A stretch of DNA of 64,000 nucleotides, from positions 806,001-870,000 of the forward strand of contig JAPFFF010000056.1 in assembly GCA_039105265.1 (NCBI GenBank). The letters run 5' to 3'. This DNA is from Tritrichomonas musculus (lineage: Eukaryota; Parabasalia; Tritrichomonadida; Tritrichomonadidae). Of the stretch, positions 42,018 to 50,420 are shown in pieces; the stretch's first letter is position 1; the number at the start of each line of letters is the position of its first letter. The translations under genes were made by a program, and so were the position numbers. A model generated the notes under the pieces. The model was not told where the DNA came from, did not search any database, and saw only the letters and a program-made list of their open reading frames with translations.

Positions 42018-42162
42018 TTTAATTAAAAATAAAAAATGATACCTTAGATTTCAAAATTGTGCCATATTAATGGTATAACGACTTATTGTATGAACAAATA
42101 AAACGACTTCCACAGCAAAGCTGGGTCCAACCAAATTGGTCAAAGGAAGACTCACTAATAGA

Positions 42163-42438
42163 GCCCAATTTATTAGTACCAGACAATTAATATAATCAAC
42201 TTATTGAAACGACTTATTGAAACAACTTATTGAAACGACTTTTTTAAAACAACTTATTATACTCAACTTATTTGAATATTATTCGTCTTACGTAATATTT
42301 ATCAGGTATGGTAACAAAAAGGTAACAATGGCACAGAAATCGTGCTTATATACAATTTTGTGCTACGACTAGTGGTATAAAAAATGTTTACCGGGAATTT
42401 GGGACGAAGTCCTAAAATCATGGCAAACATATACTTCT
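42163..42438 (-). repeat. Right terminal inverted repeat of the ATPase element
   Basis: Partner of the left repeat. It lies upstream of the ATPase gene and therefore may also hold its promoter. Confidence 0.92.
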
Positions 42439-42564
42439 TTATTTGACCTTTTTTGATCGTTATTACTTGAAAAAAATTGAGAGGATATTTGGTGACCCAA
42501 TTACTACGTTTTTTTTGACCCATTTTTCTTTTTTTGGCCCACCCAGTGCCACCCTAAATAAAAT

Positions 42565-43422
42565 AGTTATATATTTCTTTATATTTTAATCGATCATTTA
42601 TGTAAAAAGAAAGATCTAATGCATTTATCTATTCATTTAAAAATTTATCATTTTCAGATTATATATATAATATAAAATAATATATAAATTTAACAAATTA
42701 TTTATTTATTAAATATTCGAAATATTGTTTATTAACCGAGATAAATGTATAATATATCAAAAAATAGGAGAAATTTGTTTTTGTTTTTTCTCTTTGAATC
42801 TTGGATATATTTATATGTTTGAGCATTTTAAAAGTATTTAATTCTTTAATATAATTTAATTAATTCATTTATTCAAAATTATAGCGATTTAATTTTAAGA
42901 TATAAACTTAATTTTTTTTGGAAATAATATTCTCAAAAAGTTAATTTTAAAATTTATTCTATATACGAAAACCTCCAAAAAAAAGAAGATTTCACTTTAA
43001 AAATGCATAATAATAAAATATCAATCCCAATAATTTTTAATTTTCATATTTAATATAGAAAATTTAAGTAAAATGGACGAAATATAATAATTCATTTCGA
43101 TGTTTTGAAAAAAAATACTCAAAAATCCATTTATTTCCAGACAATTAGCGCAACTATAATATTGTTAATTCGTTTTAAATGAGTTTTTAGAAGTTTCAAA
43201 TAGAATGATAAATCCTAAATTTCTCTCAAAATTTTGAATGATATTCCTTTCAATTTTATATTTAAAGATTAAAATATGATTATCTTTAAATAAAAATAAA
43301 TATTTAATAATTGTATCGGTGTAATTAAAGATAATCTTATATAATTAAACATATCATAATATGGTTAAATAAAAAACCTATTAAGTCCCAAAAAGTCCCA
43401 GCATATTGAGTCGGGACCCATC
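42565..43422. other. AT-rich spacer, no gene
   Basis: DNA between the hAT-like element and the Tc1-like element. AAGTCCCAAAAAGTCCCAG and GTCGGGACC at 43384-43418 may be part of another decayed element end. Nothing else recognised. Confidence 0.4.
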
Positions 43423-43424
43423 TA

Positions 43425-45097
43425 AACTAGGAGTCAAAAGTCGGACGGCTTTTGAATACTTTTGAATGCAAAAATTTTCATAAAAAATAATCACCTATTC
43501 AAAATTCACACTTTTGCATTGAATTTTCCGTCCAATTTTAGATTTACTTCAAAAAGTGAAAATTAAAAATTTTAAAACAAATTTTTATTCAAAAAGTGAT
43601 AAAAAAGAAATTTTTGGAATTTAAAGGTAAAATTAAGTTATTTTCGTAAATAAACCCAACGATTCCTTAGAGAAGTTGATGTTCTTTGATCAAAGTATAT
43701 TTCCATTTGCTTCCATTTGGTTCCAAGTTTTCCCACGAGATCAATTAATAGAATATCTTCTTCGATAGTAAAAGGGCGTTTTGCATGAAACTCAACCGGG
43801 CAATCATCGATACTTGGGTCATAAGATTCGACTAATTGATCATAATCAAGGATTTCTGTATTTGGTTGAATATGATATTCAAGATTGGAAAATTTGTGAA
43901 TTCCTTTTCGAAGGTCATCAGATATTGATTGTCCATTCTTAGTTATCAAAAGTTTTAATCTATCTTCGAAGCTCTCGACAAGTCTGTTAATACTTTCTTG
44001 TGGAAAATTATCCCAAATTTGAATAACTTTTTCAATAAAACTGCTTTTTGATAAATTTTGATATTTTTTCAGTATTCTTTTAATGGCTCCCCAAAGATGT
44101 TCTATCGGATTTGAATCAGGTGAATTGGAGGGCCAAAATTTTAAAAAATTACATTTTTTTTTGAGAAACAATTTGGTCAGAGCACTTTTATGTGCAGGAG
44201 CTCCGTCCTGCATATAGATATAATTTCCTTCTCCACGTTTCAAATTTAATTCTGTAAAAATTTCACATCTATTTAAAATATTTCTATATTCTAAATCGTT
44301 AATAGATGTGCTACAAACTAAAAGTTTACTTTTATAATTTTTTCCAATTGCACCAAAAAACATAACTCCTGTATTAAATTTATGCTTTTTTGTATAAACA
44401 TCATCTCCATTGTCACATTTTCTGTACCAACGCCAATAACCATCAGAGCACAAACAAAAGCGACTTTCATCAGAAAAAATAATACGGTTTGATTCAATTT
44501 TTTCTGATGATAAAATTGAATTAGAAAATAATATTCTTGATGCTATATTTTCTTCAGACAAAAATTGTTTAACCTTTGGTGGCTTGAAATCGAATTCTAG
44601 AATATCTTTACGATATCTATTTATTGTTGATGGAGATATTTGTATATTATTTTGCAAAAAAAATTGAGATATTGATTCACCAGATATCACTCTGTTTTGT
44701 ATTGTCAAATTTGTTATCTGATTTAAAATATCTGGATTGGCCTTTGAGGGTCGACCTTTTTTCAATTGATTTGGAATTTGGCCTGTTTCGTCAAATTTTT
44801 TTAATACATATCTAATCCTGACTTGGCCAACATGGATTGCTTTTCGAATTTTTGACATTGAATAATGTTCATCATGAAATAACCGTACTATTGCTTGTTC
44901 GACACTTTCGTCTTGATACATTTTATTAAAATAAAGCTAAAATTCTAATAATTTTTAAAAATTTTTGATCATTCAATTTTATAAAGTTTTTTTAAATTTT
45001 TGAGAGTTTATATGAATTTAAATAAAAATTGAAAACATATAATTTTTGTCAAATAAATTGAGAGAAAAATAGACCGTCTGACTTTTGATTTCAAGTT
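43425..45097 (-). mobile_element. Tc1/mariner-type element, apparently whole
   Basis: Terminal repeats of about 25 bp (AACTAGGAGTCAAAAGTCGG left; the right end inverted reads AACTTGAAATCAAAAGTCAG) are bordered by TA at 43423-43424 and 45098-45099, the Tc1/mariner target duplication. One uninterrupted transposase gene fills it. It lies between the hAT-like element and the Maverick. Confidence 0.85.
43638..44921 (-). CDS. Tc1-like transposase with C-terminal Myb/SANT-like domain
   Basis: A 427-residue protein. The N-terminal 110 residues carry paired helix-turn-helix units (SMSKIRKAIHVGQVRIRYVL; NNIQISPSTINRYRKDI) with a GRP linker (KKGRPSK). Catalytic triad: D151 in IIFSDESRF, D239 in YMQDGAPAH and E274 in SNSPDSNPIEHLW, spacing DD34E as in Tc1. 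Past residue 330 the protein is longer than usual Tc1 transposases (about 340) and residues 378-427 read PFTIEEDILLIDLVGKLG, TKWKQM and RNRWVYL, the pattern of a Myb/SANT repeat. Cut-and-paste transposition in the nucleus; the Myb part could steer target choice or bind the ends. All catalytic residues are present. Confidence 0.88.
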   Translation of the reverse strand: MYQDESVEQAIVRLFHDEHYSMSKIRKAIHVGQVRIRYVLKKFDETGQIPNQLKKGRPSKANPDILNQITNLTIQNRVISGESISQFFLQNNIQISPSTINRYRKDILEFDFKPPKVKQFLSEENIASRILFSNSILSSEKIESNRIIFSDESRFCLCSDGYWRWYRKCDNGDDVYTKKHKFNTGVMFFGAIGKNYKSKLLVCSTSINDLEYRNILNRCEIFTELNLKRGEGNYIYMQDGAPAHKSALTKLFLKKKCNFLKFWPSNSPDSNPIEHLWGAIKRILKKYQNLSKSSFIEKVIQIWDNFPQESINRLVESFEDRLKLLITKNGQSISDDLRKGIHKFSNLEYHIQPNTEILDYDQLVESYDPSIDDCPVEFHAKRPFTIEEDILLIDLVGKLGTKWKQMEIYFDQRTSTSLRNRWVYLRK

Positions 45098-45483
45098 TAT
45101 TAAAAATTACATTTTCATTTAAATATTAAATAAGTAGTGTATATGAGATAAGCAGTGGGGGGTTAATAATTGTTCACGTCACATTACACAGTTATTATAT
45201 ATATAACGATTTCACCAATCCACAACTCACTACTTTTTAGAATCTATGATATCAATTTATATACACCACCGTATCCACACATTAATTTTTAATTCATAAA
45301 TTTTGTTATATGTGATAATATTATTACAAATTTTTTTTTAACATTTTAATTTTTTTCCTCAAACCTCAAAAAAGGACTTTGTCCACTGATTCATCACCCC
45401 TTCATAAATGATTTTAATAAATTTCATCCTCAAATCTCAAAAGTCAAAAAAGGACTTCGTCCACGCCGCAAAGCGGCTTGAAA

Positions 45484-46197
45484 TCATAAATTTTATACGT
45501 AAATGATTAAATTTACGTTATCTGGAATGTCTGATAAATTGAATACTCACATAAATCGAAAAAATTTTACAAATTCGTTATTTCCGAAATGTCTGATAAT
45601 TTGAATGTTTCTCAATTTACAAATTCGTTATTTCCGAAATGTCTGATAATTTGAATACTTCGCCAAGGGCTCAAACTTTTCAAAGTTTCACACAAATCGA
45701 AAAAATTTTATAAAATACGTTATATCCGAAATGTCTGATAATTTGAATTAAATGTCTGATAAATTGAATTAAATGTCTGATAAATTGAATACTCACACAA
45801 ACCTAAAAATTTTATAAATACGTTATTTCCGAAATGTCTGATAAATTGAATACTCACACAAACCTAAAAATTTTATAAAATACGTTATTTCCGAAATGTC
45901 TGATAAATTGAATACTCACACAAACCTAAAAATTTTATAAAATACGTTATTTCCGAAATGTCTGATAATTTGAATACGCTCACAAATTTATAAAATTTTA
46001 TAAAATACGTTATTTCCGAAATGTCTGATAATTTGAATGCTCACACAAATCGAAAAAAATTTTTATAAATAAACGTTCACCACAAATTATAAAATTATTT
46101 TATCATTTATTTTTATATCACATGTCTCAAAAAAATAAATCTCAAAAGTCAAATATTGAAAACATAAATTTTATACGTAAATGATTAAATTTATTTT
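45484..46197 (+). repeat. Tandem repeats in the Maverick left end
   Basis: Units of about 65 bp with CGTTATTTCCGAAATGTCTG, ATAAATTGAATACTCACAC and AAATTTTATAAAATA recur about eight times (45520-46060), with shorter partial units. A 33-bp segment beginning CATAAATTTTATACG bounds the array at 45484 and 46165, the second copy just before the first gene. Repeats near Maverick ends are usual; here they may also carry regulatory sites. Confidence 0.85.
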
Positions 46198-46209
46198 AAT
46201 ATAAAGAAT

Positions 46210-47495
46210 ATGTCAAAATTAAATAGAAATAATTTTAAAGGTTTGAAACTTGATAAACTTAATAAATATATTGAATTAATTAATGAAAAACTTAACGTTA
46301 CTCTTCATGAGTCGCCTTCATGGCAAGGTTCAGTTGCAAATTTAATGAAATTTTTAAATGAAAATAATTATATACAACATGAAGGTTTGAGAATAAATGA
46401 TAAATCAATTTCAAATTTTATTTCTAGATTAAATAATTTTCAAAACAAAAACGATAATTTAAATTTTTTACCAATTAATAAAATGAATAAATCGAAAATT
46501 CCGCAATTAATAAATAATGTTTCTCAATTAAACCAAATGCGTAATCAATCATACGCTAGCTTGGCAGAAAATAACATTAATAAGAAAGACTTAACGAAAG
46601 CATTAAATGATATGGCGTTTTACCGTGAAAGAATGGCTGCAATTCAACCAACGAAAAAGGCAAAACAAAATAAATACGGTAATGTTGGTATGGATGACTT
46701 AATTAATGTTGTGGCTAAATTAAATCAAGATGTTAAACAAATTCGAGACGCTCAAAGTGTTGTCAGCGCTAATGAATGGATTAATCGACATGGATATAAT
46801 GATTTATATGAAGCTACTGGTAGAGATTTAGATGGTGATGGAACACCTGAAGTCGTCGTACAAACAAAAGAAGGTAAAAAGCCTGTAATCGTTAATGGAT
46901 TTACAACCGTTCCGTCATTATTCCCATATCGCAATGCTTATTATAAAGCTTACCCAACTGTGGACCAACGTAAAGAAGCTCATAAACAAGGTATAAACTT
47001 AAGAGGATTTATTAATAATATATATCATCCTGAATTTGATGAAACAGGGCGTACAGTCACTAATTATGCGGGTGAAAATTGGCAAGACTTTGAAACAAAA
47101 TTAAAAGCTGCTGGCATCGATGAAAAGCACTTAATCAAACCAAAGAAACGTTCAACTTATCAGGCATTTGTTGGTAAGTGTATCTCTCCAATTTATCAAG
47201 GTATCAAATACCTCAACGGTGTAAAATTACCATTCACACTTACACAAATGGCAACGGTTATATGGAATCAATTTGCTTTACTTCCTGCAATGGTTTATGT
47301 TTATGGTGAAAGTGTTATGAATGTTAATGAGGATCAATGGAAGAATTTAAGAGGAAAGAAAGCAGTTAAAGAAGCTATTGAGTTCATAGTTCACGATTAT
47401 TTAATTAATCCTGTAAAAATTGGTGAATTTGTACCTACTGCATGTGAAATGTGTAATAAATCCGGACTAGTTGACCCTGAACATATTCCATTAGT
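46210..47495 (+). CDS. Putative Maverick capsid gene, first part
   Basis: First gene of the Maverick, preceded by the AT-rich TTTATTTTAATATAAAGA motif. The product begins MSKLNRNNFKGLKLDKLNK and contains DLDGDGTPEVVV (a Ca-site-like loop), NGFTTVPSLFPYRNAYY and a hydrophobic LPFTLTQMATVIWNQFALLP. No family is certain; its position and large size suit a capsid or other virion protein. The open frame at first sight runs on to 47694 with a Lys/Arg-rich tail, but from 47496 the DNA belongs to the inserted 562-bp element. Confidence 0.55.
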
Positions 47496-48057
47496 AGTAG
47501 TATATACGAGTCGGTTTCCGCTGGGGCTGGCACCCCACGCGTCAACACGAACTCGTCATAAAAGAAAAAGAAAAAAAAGAAAAGAAAAGAAAAAGAAAAA
47601 AAGAAAAGAAAAGAAAAAAATATTCTTGTTCTCACTACTGCTCCCCATCAATGAAACGGCACAGGTACCCCACCCCACAACCGCCCATCTATGAAACGGC
47701 ACAGGTACCAGCCCCGAGAATCTCGTACCTACTACAACAAAAATTAAAATAAAAGAAGTTAGATTTTACTAAGTAGTTCTTCTATATGAGGTAGTTCAGC
47801 ATTAGTTTGAACACCTACATCCCAAAGGTCTTCAGTTTGAACACCTATCTCTTTATATTCATAGGGAATAAAATGACACTCTGTCACTATAAACATTTCT
47901 TCTTCTTCTTTCTCTTGATGTTCATAATAGTTTTTATACAAGTTTACTCGCTTTTTTTTCTTTGGAAACTTGGTAATGTTTCTTTCTTTGTCATCAAGAG
48001 GATAATGACGAGGTTCATTATTATCAATTCTATATACCATTGCACGTATATACTACT
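47496..48057 (-). mobile_element. 562-bp AGTAGTATATAC element inserted in the Maverick capsid gene
   Basis: Ends AGTAGTATATAC and GTATATACTACT are exact inverted copies, flanked by the 5-bp duplication TTAGT (47491-47495 and 48058-48062). Its left 40 bases (AGTAGTATATACGAGTCGG, then TTTCCG and TGGGGC) and its GAAACGGCACAGGTACC block are shared with the element starting at 59304. It contains a G/A-rich low-complexity stretch and one 93-codon minus frame. It looks like a whole, non-autonomous satellite of the Maverick type. Confidence 0.8.
47759..48040 (-). CDS. 93-aa protein of the 562-bp element
   Basis: Starts almost at the element's right end and finishes beside the shared GC-rich block, the same layout as the 889-aa gene of the larger element at 59304. 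Charged protein with KKKKRVNLYKNYY and two GVQT motifs (EIGVQTED, DVGVQTN). No family recognised. It could be a short remnant of a larger element gene or a real satellite product. Confidence 0.4.
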   Translation of the reverse strand: MVYRIDNNEPRHYPLDDKERNITKFPKKKKRVNLYKNYYEHQEKEEEEMFIVTECHFIPYEYKEIGVQTEDLWDVGVQTNAELPHIEELLSKI

Positions 48058-49035
48058 TTAGTTGCTAATGTTGTTAAAGAAACTTTACAGTTCCTTGAAG
48101 ATAAACCAATTGATGAAGAAATGCCAGCTGTCGTTCCAATTACACGTAAATTCACACAAGTAGGTAATCCATCAAATATAGTCATCGAATATAAAGCTGG
48201 TGCAAATTCAGAACCTGCTGATGGATCATTAAAAGTTACTGTTGGTTCAGATGCAAACGGAATTGATATGAAAGTTGGTAAAATAACATTGCAAGTTTTA
48301 GGTGGTACCATTCAACTTGGTCGATCAAATCTCGCTGGTTTTGGTCTCAAACCTGGAGTATATCAAGGTCTCGTTCATGAATTACAAACTCCATTATTAG
48401 TTCAATCACAAGAATTAACACGTGAAATATTTGAAGGAAGCGCCAAAGTCAACGGTTTAGAAATTTCAAAATCAATTCCTCTCAGAAATGCTACTAATAT
48501 TACGATGATGTTTCCACGTACTCCAGGAGATATTACATGTTTTGAAAATATCATGTATCAAAATGTTCAATTGGTCGTTAATAAGAGAACTTATCCAGAC
48601 ACTGAATTCAGAAGTACATGTTCAGCCAGATTTTACCAACATCAATTAATCGCTAATGAATTAGATGGTTCACTTGAAGCTACACAAGAATTTGAGGATT
48701 CATTCACTCAACCATTAAATGATCCAGTAACTGGTAAACGTTATACAAACTGCAGAAGTGATGGTACAAGTTTTGGTATTAACTTCCAACTTGAACGTTC
48801 AAACGCTGGTTATGTATTTGATGGAATCGATACTGGTAATAATTCAGTAACTGTCACTTTCCGCGGTCAACCATTATACAGAGGTGATGATGATACATAT
48901 TTCATTCCTGATTTAGAACATAAAGAACAACACCCGCCGAGCCCCGAGGCATGGATATGTAGCGATACATTCTTTACTTGGTCTGTTAATGGTGTTGAAT
49001 ATTTCCCTAAAGGTGTTCCATTCGGTTATGAATAA
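48058..49035 (+). CDS. Putative Maverick capsid gene, second part
   Basis: Beta-rich product resembling a jelly-roll virion protein: KVGKITLQVLGGTIQLGRSN, FPRTPGDITCFENIMYQNVQ, NFQLERSNAGYVFDG and a terminal TFFTWSVNGVEYFPKG. It follows directly on the right side of the 562-bp insertion, in the same orientation as the part at 46210, and the two are taken as one interrupted gene. Capsid identity is inferred from fold-like features and position; a structural comparison is needed to be firm. Confidence 0.55.
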   Translation, partial: LVANVVKETLQFLEDKPIDEEMPAVVPITRKFTQVGNPSNIVIEYKAGANSEPADGSLKVTVGSDANGIDMKVGKITLQVLGGTIQLGRSNLAGFGLKPGVYQGLVHELQTPLLVQSQELTREIFEGSAKVNGLEISKSIPLRNATNITMMFPRTPGDITCFENIMYQNVQLVVNKRTYPDTEFRSTCSARFYQHQLIANELDGSLEATQEFEDSFTQPLNDPVTGKRYTNCRSDGTSFGINFQLERSNAGYVFDGIDTGNNSVTVTFRGQPLYRGDDDTYFIPDLEHKEQHPPSPEAWICSDTFFTWSVNGVEYFPKGVPFGYE

Positions 49036-49136
49036 ATTAACTTTTAAATTAATTTAATTATTTTTCATTTCAAACTTTTTCAAAAATTTTTAAATTAGTT
49101 TAAAATTAATTTTTCAAATTTTTTATTTCTATATAA

Positions 49137-49607
49137 ATGAGTGAATACATCAACATTAATAAGTTATTTGAAAAACTTCCTGAATCAGAACTTAAAGCAG
49201 TTCAAGTATATTTTGATGACTTCATAACTGATAAATTCTATAAATACAAAATGAACGTAAAGATATTATTTCTTTCATTAGTTTATAAAAATAATATCCA
49301 AAATGTCATGACATATAAAGAATTTAGAGAGTTATTCCCTGAGTGTGAATGGTTAACTATTCCTAAACGTGCCTTCGGTGCCTTAACGTCAGGATCACAA
49401 ATACGATTAATGAAAGCTTATATTAAAGCTGATAGAATAAATTATAAAACGACATTTTATCATGAATGTGTAGTAAAAGAATGTGAAAACCAAAATAAAC
49501 TTAATGAATTCATTAAAAATAGGTCTGAGGCTAAAGTTCAAATTGTAAATGAATTATCCGAAAAATGTAACATTAATGATGAAGAAATAGACACAGACTT
49601 GTTTTAA
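49137..49607 (+). CDS. Maverick protein of unknown function (156 aa)
   Basis: Helical, mixed-charge protein (MSEYININKLFEKLPESELK start; PKRAFGALTSGSQIRLMKAY in the middle). The leader TTTATTTCTATATAA sits directly before the ATG. No family recognised. Its middle could be a DNA-binding helix-turn-helix, but this is weak. Confidence 0.6.
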   Translation: MSEYININKLFEKLPESELKAVQVYFDDFITDKFYKYKMNVKILFLSLVYKNNIQNVMTYKEFRELFPECEWLTIPKRAFGALTSGSQIRLMKAYIKADRINYKTTFYHECVVKECENQNKLNEFIKNRSEAKVQIVNELSEKCNINDEEIDTDLF

Positions 49608-49633
49608 ATTTATAAATTTTTATCCTAATATAA

Positions 49634-49963
49634 ATGAAGATTAATGATACAATCATTGATTTATGTCTTAATGTGTCAATAAATAATGTCATTAGCGAAA
49701 ATGCTATTTACGATCATATTTTCGACATCGTTTTCGATTTATATGATGAAATAACTAATGATAAAGAAATAAATCAAGAATGTTGCCAAAAATTAATTGA
49801 AGTTAAAGTTAATGAATATGTTGATTTAATAAATGAAGGATTAACAGAAGATATCAAGAAAAATGATTTCAAGCTTGATTCATTCATGTCCCAAAAAGCA
49901 TATTCATTAATACCAATAATTAAAAACTATTTAATCGAAAATTATGAAATTTTCTCGAAATAG
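49634..49963 (+). CDS. Maverick protein of unknown function (109 aa)
   Basis: Small acidic helical protein (MKINDTIIDLCLNVSINNVI start). TTTATCCTAATATAA precedes the ATG. No family recognised. Located 26 bases after the previous gene. Confidence 0.55.
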   Translation: MKINDTIIDLCLNVSINNVISENAIYDHIFDIVFDLYDEITNDKEINQECCQKLIEVKVNEYVDLINEGLTEDIKKNDFKLDSFMSQKAYSLIPIIKNYLIENYEIFSK

Positions 49964-50045
49964 ACCCAGACGAATTCTAAAAGAATTCTGCAGCCAAAAG
50001 CTACATGTTTTAAATTTATATATTTTTATTTTTATCAAATCATAA

Positions 50046-50387
50046 ATGACCAAATCAACCAAAACTTACTTTATCACTCGTGACTATGAAAATAAATTTC
50101 CTCCTGAGTTCGTTAATTCTCGTAATGATAAATATATTTCATTTCAATATTGCCGTGCTACATGTGATGGATATTTAGACGGTGAAACCGAATGCCACGC
50201 ATCATTTGTCCCACGTGATGAATACTGTGATTCTCTCGTTTGGTATGCTAATTTAACGCCTCCAGATGAAAACAGAAAATATAAATATACATTAAACCAT
50301 GATAGATTTAAAGTGTGGTTCACTGATGCAAAAGGTAATGAAATAATACCTGATAACTTCACATTATTCCTTAAATTTGAATATTAA
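50046..50387 (+). CDS. Maverick protein of unknown function (113 aa)
   Basis: Beta-rich, aromatic protein with three Cys (CRATCDGYLDGETECHASF). TTTATTTTTATCAAATCATAA-like leader before the ATG. It precedes the fibre gene by 33 bases and could be a small virion or fibre-assembly protein; no family recognised. Confidence 0.55.
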   Translation: MTKSTKTYFITRDYENKFPPEFVNSRNDKYISFQYCRATCDGYLDGETECHASFVPRDEYCDSLVWYANLTPPDENRKYKYTLNHDRFKVWFTDAKGNEIIPDNFTLFLKFEY

Positions 50388-50420
50388 AAATATTTATTTT
50401 TATAATTAATAAATTAATAA

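Larger units (their letters stand above)
39244..42438 (-). mobile_element. 3.2-kb element with Maverick-like ends and a DEAH-type ATPase
   Basis: Inverted repeats of about 276 bp (39244-39519 and 42163-42438) differ at about three positions. Ends are AGTAGTATATGTTTGCC and, inverted, AGAAGTATATGTTTGCC; the flanks show a 5-bp duplication TTATT. Three minus-strand frames fill the interior: 513, 86 and 159 codons. No transposase, integrase, polymerase or capsid gene is recognised. The AGTAGTAT start and 5-bp duplication are like those of Mavericks and of the two AGTAGTATATAC elements further right, so movement by a Maverick integrase is my inference. It looks whole and young. Confidence 0.7.
29883..42556. 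mobile_element. hAT-like non-autonomous element, container for nested insertions
   Basis: Ends TAGGGTGG (29883) and CCACCCTA (42556) are inverted copies and are flanked by the exact 8-bp duplication AATAAAAT (29875-29882 and 42557-42564). Just inside both ends lie GGGCC and GGGTCA motifs. An 8-bp duplication with short YAGGG-type ends is the hAT signature. After removing the Mutator-like and ATPase elements nested inside, about 3.4 kb of AT-rich, non-coding DNA remains, so no transposase is present and it would depend on one elsewhere. It must be older than both insertions. Confidence 0.7.

Noticed and set aside
47496-47694. Lys/Arg-rich C-terminal tail of the putative capsid protein
   Set aside because: This DNA belongs to the inserted 562-bp element, bounded by exact inverted ends and a 5-bp duplication.
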